From: Branchiostoma floridae
Taxonomy: Eukaryota > Chordata > Leptocardii > Amphioxiformes > Branchiostomatidae
DNA: 64,000 bases
Reading direction: 5' to 3'
Assembly (NCBI RefSeq): GCF_000003815.2
Contig: NC_049981.1
Span: forward strand, 658,459 to 722,458
This document shows positions 24,622 through 37,200 of this stretch, piece by piece. Under the pieces are notes generated by a model that searched no databases, was not told where the DNA came from, and saw only the letters and a program-made list of their open reading frames with translations. A program made the position numbers and the translations under genes. The first letter of the stretch is position 1, and the number at the start of each line of letters is the position of its first letter.

Positions 24622-24828
24622 TACTGTACATGCATTTAAGTTCGGGGGGATTTAATTTCTCGGTAGCGAGGCAATGGAATGTTCGCGGTGGTTTTGACTT
24701 CGCGGTAGAGCCACACACTGTGGTCACATACGGTAAAGTATAATGTGCGTAGTTTTGAGTTCGCGTTGAAGCGGCCAAGAGAAAACAGGGAACATAAAAC
24801 CACCGCGCGGATTTCTGCATTTACAGTA
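24622..24828. mobile_element. MITE with TACTGTAAATG ends, copy 2
   Basis: This is the same family as 12671-12881, with ends TACTGTACATGCATTTAAG and CTGCATTTACAGTA. It is more diverged, and several internal TTCGCGG modules are mutated. Confidence 0.8.
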
Positions 24829-25028
24829 TCCCGTCTGATTCCAATTAATACCACTGGCACCCGAACACCGTCTGATAAGACGGTATCTCTGGGGATACGT
24901 CGCCAAGGAAACTGAAGTATCCAACCAATAGCTTTGTAAAGAATTCGGACATGCGCTTTGCCAGCAATATTGCAAAAACCGCCAAAATTCAGACCCTCTC
25001 TGTGTCTTGTTTGTGGTAGATCGGAAGT

Positions 25029-25490
25029 ATGTTTCTCCTGTACATTTTGGTGTCGTTGTGTCTCCGACACCCACCGCCGACTGCAAGGAATGTCACTGGC
25101 TGGCCTGGCATACCATCAGCAATGGAAGGAAAGTTGCCAGGAAATGGTATGATCTTCTACGACCCGCCTGGAGATGATGGTTTTCCTCGACCAACGACCA
25201 CGATGGCGCCAATTTTGGTTAACCTGAACTTGGCACAGCTTTTGTTCGGAACAACCTTCAGCATACCGTGGCGATCACAGCTGAACTCGGGGTACAACAG
25301 TTTGGCCATGGATGGACTCTTGATAGAAGAACCACTAAAACGTTCACGAAGCCTCCTACTTCGGCTGCACACGAACAATGTGGTATCAATAACAGTTTCT
25401 ACTGATGTATCGTCTAACCTTCAAACAATTGTGGCCAAAGTGGTGGGGATGGATGAGGGAGACTTCTGGCTGAGCATCGGAGGACGTAAG
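25029..25490 (+). CDS. Orphan exon of a secreted or membrane protein, signal peptide at N terminus
   Basis: The frame is open for 154 codons from an ATG at 25029 to a consensus donor (AAG|GTATGT at 25490/25491), ending in phase 0. The first residues MFLLYILVSLCL form a short hydrophobic run resembling a signal peptide. A Pro/Gly/Thr-rich linker follows (about residues 14-60, including PRPTTTMAP). Next comes a globular-looking stretch with FSIPWRSQLNSG, LLLRLHTNNVVSITV and ending DFWLSIGGRK, whose alternation of strands and one helix could suit a SEA-like extracellular module. I do not recognise the family. No downstream exon was identified before 31 kb; it might be the 5' end of the membrane-protein gene at 44-46.5 kb, in which case the whole transposase-like gene would lie in its intron, but nothing proves this. 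Confidence 0.5.
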
Positions 25491-26486
25491 GTATGTCATC
25501 TTCATATATGTATAATTTGCGATAAAAGCCGAACAGCCTAAAATACGATTTCAAGTTTTGGCGCAATTGTATTTTTAACTGTTTGGGGAGGGGGGCGTTT
25601 GCCCAGAGCTGCAGGTTTAGCGTGTTGTTGGATCATACGCATGTCAGTGTACTTTTGACGAAGTATCATGTGAAGGTGTACGCTAACATTATGAGAACTC
25701 TCGTAAACCTTCCCAAAGCCATTCAATCCACCACGCACAAATTGTTTTGTCGCATGTTAGGTACTGCGGTTGGCGCCAAAAAGTTACCAACCGCCCCCGT
25801 CGACGTCACGGTTGCGTAAACTCACTGCGCTTTTTGTTTCATTCTGCAAATGAAGCTACCCTGTATTGATAAATGCATCACATTGTTACATAAATAGATA
25901 AATGTCGACAGGCCCATAGCTAAGGTATAGTTTTATTTAGGATTTCATGTGCGTTGGTGATGGGGAAGGGCTGTGCTGTATGTGAAACAACGGGTCACGA
26001 TTTCCCCTCAAATTAACCTTAATAAAGTTATACTATAGCCACCACACCGTTATTCTCCAAGCAGAGATTGGGTTGCAGAGATAGTAGTGGTAGAGGTCGG
26101 GATTTTTTAACGGAGGGGCGCGAGCCGGTAAAAATCGCGATCACTACTATCTCCACGAGAATAAAAACCGTGAGCTTATCACTATCTCCACGATGCTGGG
26201 AGTGTAGACCACCCGCCCAGTTCACAAGCGCAGGACGATCAATTTAAGAAGAGCGCTATTAGACTATTAGACAGATCATGATAGTGGCCTGGACGGCGAC
26301 AAGTCGAAAGGCCGGCTAAAAAGACAGACTACCCGACAAAGGAAATTAATAAACGCGTGGATGTCATCCATAAAATTTACTTGCTGTGGCCTACATGTAT
26401 GTTACGATACCGTAGCATCTGCTTGGACGGATGTAGAGTTACGGGCCGGCCGCGGGTGGTAGTTTGCAAACATTCCGCGCACCGCC

Positions 26487-26580
26487 AATGTCCAAGCAGA
26501 GGTTAGGCTCCGGTTGTGTTTTTAACGTTTTTAGTTTGTAAACCTTTCATCGGGCTTTCTATGTTGCACTGTTTTCTTGG
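26487..26580. mobile_element. Solo left arm of the CTCCAAGCAGAGG foldback MITE
   Basis: TCCAAGCAGAGGTTAGGCTC, a diverged T-rich arm and CATCGGGCTTTCTAT are present, with no right arm before the next copy at 26666. Confidence 0.7.
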
Positions 26581-26665
26581 CGTCTCGCGGCCTTTAATGC
26601 CAGCACACGGAACTCACAATGCCCCACAAACCTAATCACTTCAACACATTATAGCCGTCTAGCAC

Positions 26666-26876
26666 TACTCTCCAAGCAGAGGTTAGGCTCCGGCTGTGTT
26701 TTAACGTTTTTTTTAGTCGTTTTTACCGGGCTTTCTATTTTGTCATTTTTTTTCGCTGTGTCCGGTCTAATTAGGTTTAGACACAGCAAGATATAATACA
26801 AAATAGAAAGCCCGATAAAAACGACTAAAAAAAAACGTTAAAAAACAGCCTGAGCCTAACCTCTGCTTGGAGAGTA
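26666..26876. mobile_element. Foldback MITE, CTCCAAGCAGAGG family, complete copy with 9-bp target duplication
   Basis: The element runs from TACTCTCCAAGCAGAGG to CCTCTGCTTGGAGAGTA with near-perfect arms of about 95 bp. It is flanked by the perfect direct repeat GTCTAGCAC at 26657-26665 and 26877-26885. A 9-bp duplication suits Mutator-like elements; with no transposase present this assignment is inference. Confidence 0.92.
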
Positions 26877-27217
26877 GTCTAGCACCTACGTTCAAAGTGC
26901 GCGCCGTGCAACCAAGACACCCCCCCCACGCCCCAATTCTGTATCAAATTCTTCTGCCCAACACATCCCTTGAACCTATAATTTTTAACTTTCTCGCTGC
27001 GGAAATTTATATAAATGTTGTAGTATCGCAGATATCTAAAAAAGGAGTATATGCATAACAAACAGTACACCGTGATCATGATGTAAAAAAATCGTCACGA
27101 TTTCCATGTCCGCCAGAAAATTATTATTCTATTTTTCTTCTAAAGAATAATGAAACAGCGGATAAGAACAATGTGAACAGTCCTATTGTGCCACTTGAGA
27201 GGTCTTGAAGTTTCCAT

Positions 27218-27780
27218 TTGTCAGAACTCCATCGTACATGTCGTTGTTTTTTTCTTTTCCAAACCAAGGAGCCTGTCTTTTCCCTTGCCCCAACCAAGGA
27301 CATTATATATAAGTTGAATGTTGAAACAGGCAGATACCACAATGTAGCCCCCGACCAAAGGTTTTGTCCTTTCTGCCCAAATCATATTGAAGATGAATTT
27401 CATTTTATAATGGAATGTTCTAGATGCGCTAGTTTACGCAATGAATTATTCACGTTTCTCGAAGCAAGTACAACATATTTCAAAAGACGATGCTACAGAC
27501 AGATTTGCACATTTATTTAGATTTCAGAACTCCCATAATGCAAAAATAGGCAAATATATCAATGACTGCTTTGCTATTAGAAAGAATACTGAAGCTATTG
27601 ATTAGCCTACTTCATTATGATACTATACGAATGAATTATGCATATTAGCCCTTATTGTTATGTTAACTATGATGTTAAGCTTTATCCTATACCTCTATAT
27701 TTTGTACTTTATGTAATAGTTGTTGGCATACTTTGTACCATGTACAATTGTCGTGCAATAAAGTTCTGTATATCATATAT
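27218..27780 (+). mobile_element. 5'-truncated LINE, 3' end of ORF2 plus 3' UTR
   Basis: The frame from 27218 contains CPFCPNHIEDEFHFIMECSR, the C-terminal Cys/His motif downstream of reverse transcriptase, followed by LRNELFTFLEA. The frame ends at 27520, and a 3' UTR runs to GTGCAATAAAGTTCTGTATA at about 27752-27771. It is the best-preserved of three such fragments here (others at 18.3 and 22.9 kb). Confidence 0.8.
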
Positions 27781-28270
27781 AATGTCATGGCCCAAACAAA
27801 CAGCCTGTGTTGTTCAACCCTGCTCCCCAAATGAGGAGATTCCCCGGAAATCTGATATACATATTGGCTGCTCCGCTGCTCCAACCCCTCTAACCCCAAG
27901 TCACGGTGAGGCCTACTCGCTAATGTTTACGTTTTAGCGCGGATGCACACGGGATGGGTGGTCCAGGGTGGCTGTGAGACCAAAAAGATCGTCGCGGTAC
28001 GGCGGCGTGCTAATTTGCACCTCCCTTCGAATTGAAAACTTCTTGAAACAGCGGAGGCGCGTGCTTGGCGCGTGCTTTTTTTATTTTTACTACGTTTTTT
28101 TTCTTTTCTTTTTTCCCCCACATTTTTGATGCCGCTACGCTGGGTGAAATTACAGCGTAGCGGGCTTTTTACAGTGTTGTTTTTCCAACCCATATGCTGA
28201 AAAGGCCTGGCGAGAACACTGATGACAGCGGATATTAGCGGCTTGACACTGTTGTCTGCTCGGAGATCAA

Positions 28271-28749
28271 GGTCTCATTGATGTATTACTCCGCGAGTGG
28301 GTACCCTAAAAGAGATCCGAGCCAAAAATGAACGGCTGCACGGACGCATGTTTTTAGCGGTGAGAAATTCCCTTTTAGCCAGCGGAACTGATCTCAAAAG
28401 TTAGATTGGTGAAAGATTATTTGTAACTGAAGAAATTAGCAGGTAAAGTTTTGCAGCCGCGCGCTAGGTCGGAGGTACACAGTCGTGGGTTCTGAGTGGT
28501 GCGGTTGTACAATAGCAGCGAAAAAGTGCCTTTTGTGGGGATTGACTAATCGTAGTTTGTAATTGCTATAAAAAAAGTTCCTACGTATAGTTTACATTGG
28601 CAATTTTTTCCCACGATATAGGGTAAATGTGCTCGACATAGAATGAAAAATCTGCTGAAATTTCACGTAGCTTCATTATGAACGCGCCCATTTAAACCAC
28701 GAATTAATACATAGAAGTCTATGGGAAGAAGAAACTCATCAATGAGACC
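28271..28749. mobile_element. TTAA-type element, copy 1 (TCAA target)
   Basis: The ends are GGTCTCATTGATG and CATCAATGAGACC. It is flanked by TCAA on both sides (28267-28270 and 28750-28753), a variant of the TTAA duplication seen at the other two copies. The length is 479 bp and noncoding. Tetranucleotide TTAA targets are characteristic of piggyBac and Kolobok elements. Confidence 0.85.
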
Positions 28750-28860
28750 TCAAAGGCCATTGATTGCATCCGGCTCCTTCGCGACCGAGAGAAAGTCTAC
28801 GTTCATTGGGTGCATGTGGTAGAATATTGTTTGAAACGTGTCATTCGTAGAGCGGCTTAA

Positions 28861-29064
28861 GGTCTCATTGATGTATTACTTCGCGAGTGGGTACCCTAAA
28901 AGAGATCCGAGCCAAAAACTGAACGGCTGCATGGACGCATGTTTTTAGCGGTGAGAAATGAAAAATCTGCTGACATTTCATGTAGCTTCATTATAAAGGC
29001 GACCATGTAAAACACGAATTATAACATAGAAGTCTATGGGAAGAAGAAACTCATCAATGAGACC
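28861..29064. mobile_element. TTAA-type element, copy 2, internally deleted
   Basis: It has the same termini as copy 1, flanked by TTAA (28857-28860 and 29065-29068). Only the outer roughly 100 bp at each end remain, 204 bp in total; the deletion joins GCGGTGAGAAAT to GAAAAATCTGCTG. Confidence 0.88.
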
Positions 29065-29372
29065 TTAAATAAATATGAAAAATATTCATAAAAAATCAAC
29101 GATTTGCGCTGGAGCAAAAAATTGAAAAGGTTTTATAACCGGGCGCCAGCCCGCATTTTTTGGCTGCAGATTACTCCGTCTACCTATTTCCGTTAACATG
29201 GTAACGGACGAGTCTACATTTCCAAGGGGCGTTATTATTGTTATTTTTCTTGTATCGTACTCTACTAGATATATAAGCCATTTGAAAGAGGACTAAGGTT
29301 CTAAAGCTGTCTTTCTTGGTGTAAACTACTTCCAAGTTATTTTTTGCATTCTCCGCCTTGTCCCGAACGCCC

Positions 29373-29391
29373 CCCCCCCCCCCCCCCCCGC
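29373..29391. repeat. C homopolymer
   Basis: This is a run of about 19 C; its exact length is likely unreliable. Confidence 0.8.
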
Positions 29392-29943
29392 GCTAGGCGT
29401 CACACCTATGAAAAGGCCAATCAGAAAGGCTCAGTTTGGCTTGCCCGCCTCTGACATAAGGAACCTTGAAACGCAACTAACGTCAATTTCTAGTAATGAA
29501 GCTCTGTTTTGACTTGGTGAGCTATAGTACCTTCACCCGATCTGCCATATAACCGTTACTACTAGTATTTGTCGTAGAAGGATCCGTATGAATCTCGTCG
29601 TGCCTGTCGTGCTGAGATCCCTTTCACGACTATTCTCTGATATATATTCCAAATAAACAAAGACAAAATTCACAAAGAGAGCATTACTCAGTCAAACTCA
29701 TAGACAGACGGATCTAATGAGTCTTTCCGACACGTCAAAAGCGTCATTCTCGACGCCTTTGCACTTTGTCCTATAGATTGGCAACAAGGCCGCTAGGTGG
29801 CGCTTTTACGTCTAGAATGACCTCGCACTTAATTACCTCTCAGAGGCTAATTCATTAACGTACGACACCCAGACTTTCAGAGATGATTAAGAAAACGACA
29901 TTCTTTCCTCTGAGAGATTTTTTTATTAATACATTAAACTTAA

Positions 29944-30423
29944 GGTCTCATTGATGTATTACTCCGCGAGTGGGTACCCTAAAAGAGATCCGAGCCAAAA
30001 ACTGAACGGCTGCATGGACGCATGTTTTTAGCGGTGAGAAATTCGCTTTTGGCCAGCCGAACTGATATCAAAAGTTAGACTGGTGAAAGCTTGCTTGTAA
30101 CTGAAGAAATCAGCAGGTAAAGTTTGACAGCCGCGCGCTAGGTCGGAGGTACACAGTCCTGGGTTCTGAGTGGTGCGGTTGTACGCTAGCAAGGAAAAAG
30201 TGCCTTTTGCTGGGATTGACTAATTGTAGATTGTAATTGCTATAAACAACAAACCTATGGATTCTAGTCATTGGCAATTTTTTTCTATTATATAGAGTAA
30301 ATTTGCTCAACATAGAATGAAAAATCTGCTGACATTTCATGTAGCTTCATTATAAAGGCGACCATGTAAAACACGAATTATAACATAGAAGTCTATGGGA
30401 AGAAGAAACTCATCAATAAGACC
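29944..30423. mobile_element. TTAA-type element, copy 3, full length
   Basis: The ends GGTCTCATTGATG and CATCAATAAGACC (one mismatch) are flanked by TTAA at 29940-29943 and 30424-30427. The 480 bp align with copy 1 throughout. No transposase was seen. Confidence 0.88.
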
Positions 30424-30429
30424 TTAAAC

Positions 30430-31210
30430 TTTAAAGAGTGACCATGCCCATGCTGTTCAGTTCAGTAATGATAAAGAGAGGGGGGAAATGGACACAATTG
30501 TTTCAGACTGATGAGACTTTTAAGATAGACGACGAACCTTACCGGTGGTGTTGTGGTGTTGGTACCACCAGTACGTTACCTTAACCCGTCTGTTCTATCC
30601 TTTTTTGTTTGTGATGGTGACGCCGCTACCCTACCCCACATATCGTGTCTGCGCTATCTGCGAGTAGACAGGAAATGGAGTTCTCTTCGGAACTTGGGGA
30701 GAAAAGAATTACCATTTCCTGCTGTCGGATCACAGAAGCATTAGAGAACCTCCCCTTACTCACCCAAGATGTTACCTCCCCTCCCCTCTCCCTGGACGGT
30801 GGATCTCAAAGCAGCTTTTTTTCTCTAACTATTTCTTGGGGAGTAGAAACTATTTTGCTTAACAAGTCCCAAAGTCTTTCAAAGATGAACATACAAACTT
30901 AAAATCAGTTACGTGATCCTCTGAATTACACAGTTAATAAACAAAGCCTGTGCAAGAACGGAGAGTTGTGGCTATAGTACAATAAACTGTAACAGAGATG
31001 GCCTTTAGACATGAAAACTAGAATATCAGCTAAAATTGCTGGTTTTCATGCATTCATGCAAGGACATTGTTTCAATAAGTGTTCAAAATGACCCGCCCTG
31101 AGTAGTATACAGTGTCATAATTCATGGTTACAATTAGTTCCTATAACCACCGAATGAATGACCGAACGTGGTCAACAGACATAGAATACAAACGCTTTGT
31201 AATGCTTTAC
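30430..31210. other. Upstream region of the DUF7869-like gene
   Basis: No exon was recognised. TTTACAG at 31206-31212 just before the proposed ATG (31222) could be a splice acceptor, in which case a noncoding first exon lies somewhere in this region. Confidence 0.35.
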
Positions 31211-31221
31211 AGGTAACCAGC

Positions 31222-34200
31222 ATGGCAGGTGTGACATCTGAGAATGAGATTATCAATGTTCAGCTTAGACTGCGTGGAGGACAGCCCATGGAAGACGACC
31301 CAAGCAATGCTACCCAAACAGAAGCTGGAGAAGCACATACCAGCTCGTCCGCCAAGAGACAAGTTACATCTGACAGAGGTTTGTATACAACATACATGTA
31401 TGTAGATACAAAAACAAGACCATAGCATGTACATGTAGATTTACCATTCCAACAGACTTACTATACATTATGGCTCTATCAATCCAAGGAGCTTTTATCT
31501 ATCCCTATATATATATATCTATATCTATATATATCTATATATATCTATATATATCTATCTATCTCTATATATATATATATATATATATGTAGGAAGGTGT
31601 GTGTGTGTTAATACATATTATCATATAACCAGGTGCCGCGGACCAATCAGAAGGCCCAGTTCAACGTTGATTATGACGCAGTAACATAAAGATTCCGGCC
31701 AGGCCGGTGTGTTCGCTCCTTCTGATTGGTCAGAATGAATCGACACCGGCACCGTTGTCGATTTGCATCGACACCGGCACCAGTGTCGATGCAAATCTAT
31801 ACCGTGTCGATCCATTCTGACCAATTAGAATGATCAATATACACAAGAAAGTAGGGGATATGCAGGCATTGGCCAATCAAAAGGAGCGAAACATAAGCCA
31901 AAGCAGTGGGAATAAGTACGGACTGCAAGGGGGGAATGGCTCATTCTGTTAACATTGGTAATGAGTTTTGTTGTTTGGAAATTTTGGTTTTCAAAAAGGA
32001 ATCTGTAATCTCCTTACAAATGTATGTACCAAAGAACAAATGTGAATTTCAGAAATTCGACAGCGGAATTCACACGTATAGTACCAAGGGATGTATGCGT
32101 CACACAGGAGTTTGCAAGTTTGGGTAGGCTATATGATAATAATGTTAATGACCCGCCTGTTCCATGGTGTACATGGTGTCAGCCTGTCAGGCGTTAGAAA
32201 AGGACCAGGCGTTATGACACCATATACACCTCGGGGCGGGTCACTACCCCTTAAATATACCACGGCTACAAAAAAGGCAATTGCTATGATCAGTTGTTGT
32301 ACGCTAGAAATCCCTAAAGTAGACCTATGTGTATATCATTGAGTTTTTAATCTTTTCACAGATACCACTAATTTTTTTTTCGCAACATGCTATTTACAAA
32401 GGGTTGGTGGACAAGTCAGAAAAATCCCCAAAAGGCAAGTGCGACAGCATATTCTGTTGCACAAAAGCTTAATCTAACTTGTCCTGCTTTACAATGTGCA
32501 TTCTTGTTGCATTACTCACATGAATAAAACACATGCGATGTTCAGTCTCAGGTTATGATGAGTTATTTGTTTCCCTTTCTTCTAGATCCTTTGAAAAGGA
32601 TGAGAAGGGTAAAGGCCATGGACATGGACCACATCCGAATAAAGCTCATGGAAGGATGTAAATGCAAGCACAGTTGCCACATAGAAGTTGATGAGATTGC
32701 TGTCCTAGATTTTCGACAACGAGTCCATGTGTTGCCGGAGGGCCCTATACGACAAACAAGGCTCCTGGAACTCTACAGGACATGTAAAGTCCATGTGGAA
32801 GGACAAGGCGAGAAGTATCTGGTTAATGGAGCATTTGTTTGCATGTAAGTGGTTTGATTTAGTATGATCGGATTGGCAACTACAAAGTCTCACACTACAG
32901 TACACAGGTTTCCACATTAACTCACCTTTATCTGAAGGGTAACCTATACCAAATGTTTGTAAAAAGCGAACGTTCAGGGATATCATGTTGACAAATGGTT
33001 GTTTGAAATTCTGATATTAAAGCAAAAATCTAGTATATTTTCAAAATATCGAAATTTGAAACCACTGGTCTTGACCTGATACTGTAAATGCATTCAAGTT
33101 CACTGGGATTTAATTTGGCGGTAGTGGGAATAAGGACTTTTCGCGGTGGATTTAAGTTCGCGGTAACACCATAGACTGCAGTCTAATACCATAATATAAA
33201 AATGTTCGCAGTGGTTTTAAGTTCGCGATGAAGTGGTCAACCGTGAACATTAATCCACCGCGAACATTTCTGCATTTACAATATTCCTAGATGCCCAGTT
33301 TTAAAAACAAGTGATATTCCAAGCTAGGAGGCTTACCACTCAGACAAAAGGTGAACTGCCATGACAAGTTTTCAATGGCACCTGTCATAATTTGCTCCGC
33401 CACTTTACGTTTACTGGAAAAAAGCATAAAGCAATGGATTGGAATTCTATTCTAATGCAAGATGTAATATTAACTTCCAGGTACACCTGGTACGGCATTT
33501 GCCTTGGGATCTCCCGGTCCAGTCATTACCGCATAATGGGCGATCTGAACCTTGGTTACTATGCTGTTGAGAGGCAACCAGCACTTGAAGGAAACCTTGG
33601 AGCAAAAGGTAACATGTTCTGTAATGGTTGTAAATATGTGCACAGTCAAAATTGTCCTAAGCAACCACTGAAGGCCACCACTGAGCTTGATGTCTATCAC
33701 TTTTGTTTCTGAGAAGTTTGTTAAAGACCCAAGCAAAGATGTGTTTGCTGGTTGGTCAAGACAGTTGGTTGCTTGGGAAATGGTCTTAATTATGTAAAAA
33801 TGGATGGGACTGTTTCAATGTGTCCTCTGACAACAGGTGGTTGCCTGTATCTTTGCATAATCAATGCAAAACTGCCATAATTCTTTTAAGTAATAAATGA
33901 TTGGATTTTCAACATTGTGGCCTGTATAAGTTAGTTAAAGGTGTACATAACCAAGCATATACATAACCAAGCATAGACAATGCAGATGTGAAAGTAATTT
34001 GCATAATCACAATATTTCATGTAGATATGAGGCCTCTGAACTCAATGTTGGGTAGCATTTGTATGCATGCATGTTTTTGTGTAGAAGACCAGCATAATAG
34101 AGAATGCCTGAATGTATTGTATTGATACTTGGCATGTTGGTAGATCTTGACAACACCTGGAAATGATTAGATTTTTGGACCCATAATGGGCTTGTTACGG

Positions 34201-37200
34201 TACTGCAGTAGAACTTCTGGTCATGCTATGGTCTTGTTTTTGTAGTGTTAGATAGCTCTTGGGGCCGAGAGTACAGGTAAGTGGTGTAGGGTTGGCAGAT
34301 CGGCATGATTATTGGTCTGTTGATTTAATATAATGGTTTGTTAAGTGATCATCCTGCTAAAATGAAAGACAATAACATGAAAATAACATAAAAATCCTTT
34401 TGGAATTAGATGGAAGTCATATGCGTTTTCCTTTCTTTGTATTTTAGGAAGTATAGCCAAAGGCTTCCTGCAAGCATATATCACAACGATGGGAGACAGA
34501 AGCCCTGACAGCCGAAGGATTCTGTTACCTGTGGGGCTGACAAGGACTGAGATCTACTTGCAGTATAAGGACCAGCACAAAGTTGCAGCAGTCACCCTCT
34601 CGTATTTCTGTTCAATTTGGCAGAAACACTTCAAGCAGGTTTCTATCCCAAAGGTAAGAAGAAACGTGAAGGCTCAAATTTGTTTTGCGTAAAAACAAAA
34701 CGTCATAGGACTGCCTCAATTTGTATTTAAGTAACATGGCTCAAAATACCACCTGCATATGCAGGTAAAATCGCAGCTGTGCAGGTATTTCTGATGTATT
34801 GGGTTTTATACATAAATGTACTATGATGTAGATGTATACGGAATGTTACTAGCTGCATTGACTGTTACCACCTATAAAGTATAAAAGAAAAATAGCAATG
34901 GTTCCTAAACAGTTTTAGTATGATCCATAATTCCTAATATGAAAGTGGTGCAGGTAAAATTTGCCTGGTGCAGGTAATTTTCAATGTTACCTGCACCAGT
35001 GTAGGTATGCAGAAACAAGAATTTCGAGCCCTGAGTAATGATAATGAGGCTATAGTGCTTTATAGTTAGGTAAACTGAGGACACATTACCTACATTAACA
35101 AAGTTGTGCCTTGTACATGTAGCAGCTTTCTTGGATCAGGAAGACTATAGCTAGGGTTTACCCTGTTTTGAATAAATGATTTCTCCATGCAGGTGCAAGA
35201 TGAATTCTCAAGATAGACTTGTGACAGTGTTGCAATATACTTCATTTCTTCTAATACACTGTCCACTTCATTTGTGGTTTCAGGCCTGTCGCATGAAACA
35301 GTGCGATGTCTGTATGCTTGCCAAACAGACCATCGCATCAGAGGTTTCACACACTGCGAGGCAGAGTTTGATAAGCAAATGGAAGAGACATTTACAACGT
35401 CAACAGTAAGTTTTACACGTACAAAAAAGTGTAATGAAACTAACTTTGTTAATCATATTGCTTTTGAGATTTTACCTGTCATTCGTTTGTATGTGCATCA
35501 CTGCAAAGCCCACTCACATTCTCAACACTGGTGTTACATTTAAAATATATGACCTTTACTCAGGCCTATCTAAAAAGAAACACCTCAACAGTTACGTTTT
35601 ATTTCATGTTACATATTTTCCATGAGAAGAAACAAAACAAACGTCATATGTAAATCTTGCTCTGTAGGAATGAGAGAGAGACATATTATGAGAGGAGAGC
35701 AAGAGCAGAAAGCAGACGAAGGGACTACCTGAGTCTGATTTTAGATGGGATGGACCAGTCCAAATCAAATCTGCCCCACTTCAAGGGATGGACTGAACCA
35801 AAGGTAGGTTAATGCACTAGAAGTCTGTCAATGTTACACTGGGGTTATGTGGCATTGTTAATATATAGAATGTGCATGTCTTCTTAGCTATCTAGATGGA
35901 AACCTGTATGGTATGCATTTTTGACCCATGAAAACATTTCCAGAATTGTGTTAAATCTATTGTAGTTTCATGACTAACATGTGTTAAAATTACTAATTTT
36001 TCTTATATATCTATTAATTCAATTTATTCATTGTTTTCTTAGCTATGATAGCTAGTAGTTGGATTTAGCAGCACTATAAGATCATATCAACACTTGTCCA
36101 TTACAAAACTGCTACTAGTTTATTTAGATGTTTAACTTTTATCACTTTCGCGGCGGTGTACCCATAACTCTAGTAAAGCTGCCTACCTACAGGATGGCGG
36201 ACAGGGAGTAGCACCCCTGCCCTTGAGGAGCTAGTCTCTCACCCCTCCCCCACAAATAAACTTGAGTATGTTGCCCTAGATATGGGATTTGATATGATAG
36301 TGATGAAACCATCCCCGATTCAGCCAGGGAGACAGTGTGGAACAGGGCCGCTGGATTTCCAGCGAGGGAGACAGCGTAAAACAAGGCTGTTGGATTTCCA
36401 GCCAGGGAGGCAGTATTGAACAGGGCCGCTGAAAATCCAGCCAGGGAGGCAGTGTTGAACAGGGCCGCTGGAAATCCAGCCAGGGGGGCAGTGTTAAACA
36501 GGGTTGCTGGATTTCCAGCCAGGGAGGCAGTGTTAAACAGGGTTGCTGGATTTCCAGCCAGGGAGGCAGTGTTAAACAGGGCCGCTGGAAATCCAGCCAG
36601 GAGGCAGTATTGAACAGGGCCGCTAGATTTCCAGCCAGGGAGGCAGTGTTGAACAGGGCTGCTGGATTTCCAGCGAGGGTGGCAGTGTTGAACGGGGCTG
36701 CTGGATTTCCAGCCAGGGAGGCAGTGTTGAAAAGGGTCGCTGGATTTCCAGCGAGGGAGGAAGTTTTGAACAGTAGTTGGATTTAGCAGCACTATAAGAT
36801 TCATATCAACACTTATCCATTACAAAACTGCTACTAGTTTATTTAGATGTTTAACTTTTATCACTTAATTTCTTTTTTTTTACATTCAGTCTGCTGGAAA
36901 TGCAAGACTAGACACCCACATCACCGGTGCAATTGTACATGGAAGGAACACCTACGCACTACTGGACCTATCACAGTATCCACACGACTCCAACCTGGCC
37001 ATGAACTCGCTACTCCACATAATGGTCTGCGAAGCTGAGAATGGCCAGCTTCCACCCATCCTTAACATCCAAGTGGATAACTGTGGTCGAGAAAATAAGA
37101 ATCGCTTCTTCCTGGGACTCATGGGCTACCTGGTGAAGAAGAACTTTTTTGAAGAGGTAAGCCATGAATCATTGTCAAGGTGTGAGACTCAATGCTGTGT

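Noticed and set aside
36187-36804. 205-codon minus-strand frame, plus related frames of 130-187 codons at 40948-41554
   Set aside because: They run through the 39-bp minisatellite, whose length is a multiple of three, so frames stay open by arithmetic on both strands. No start context, splice sites or domain.
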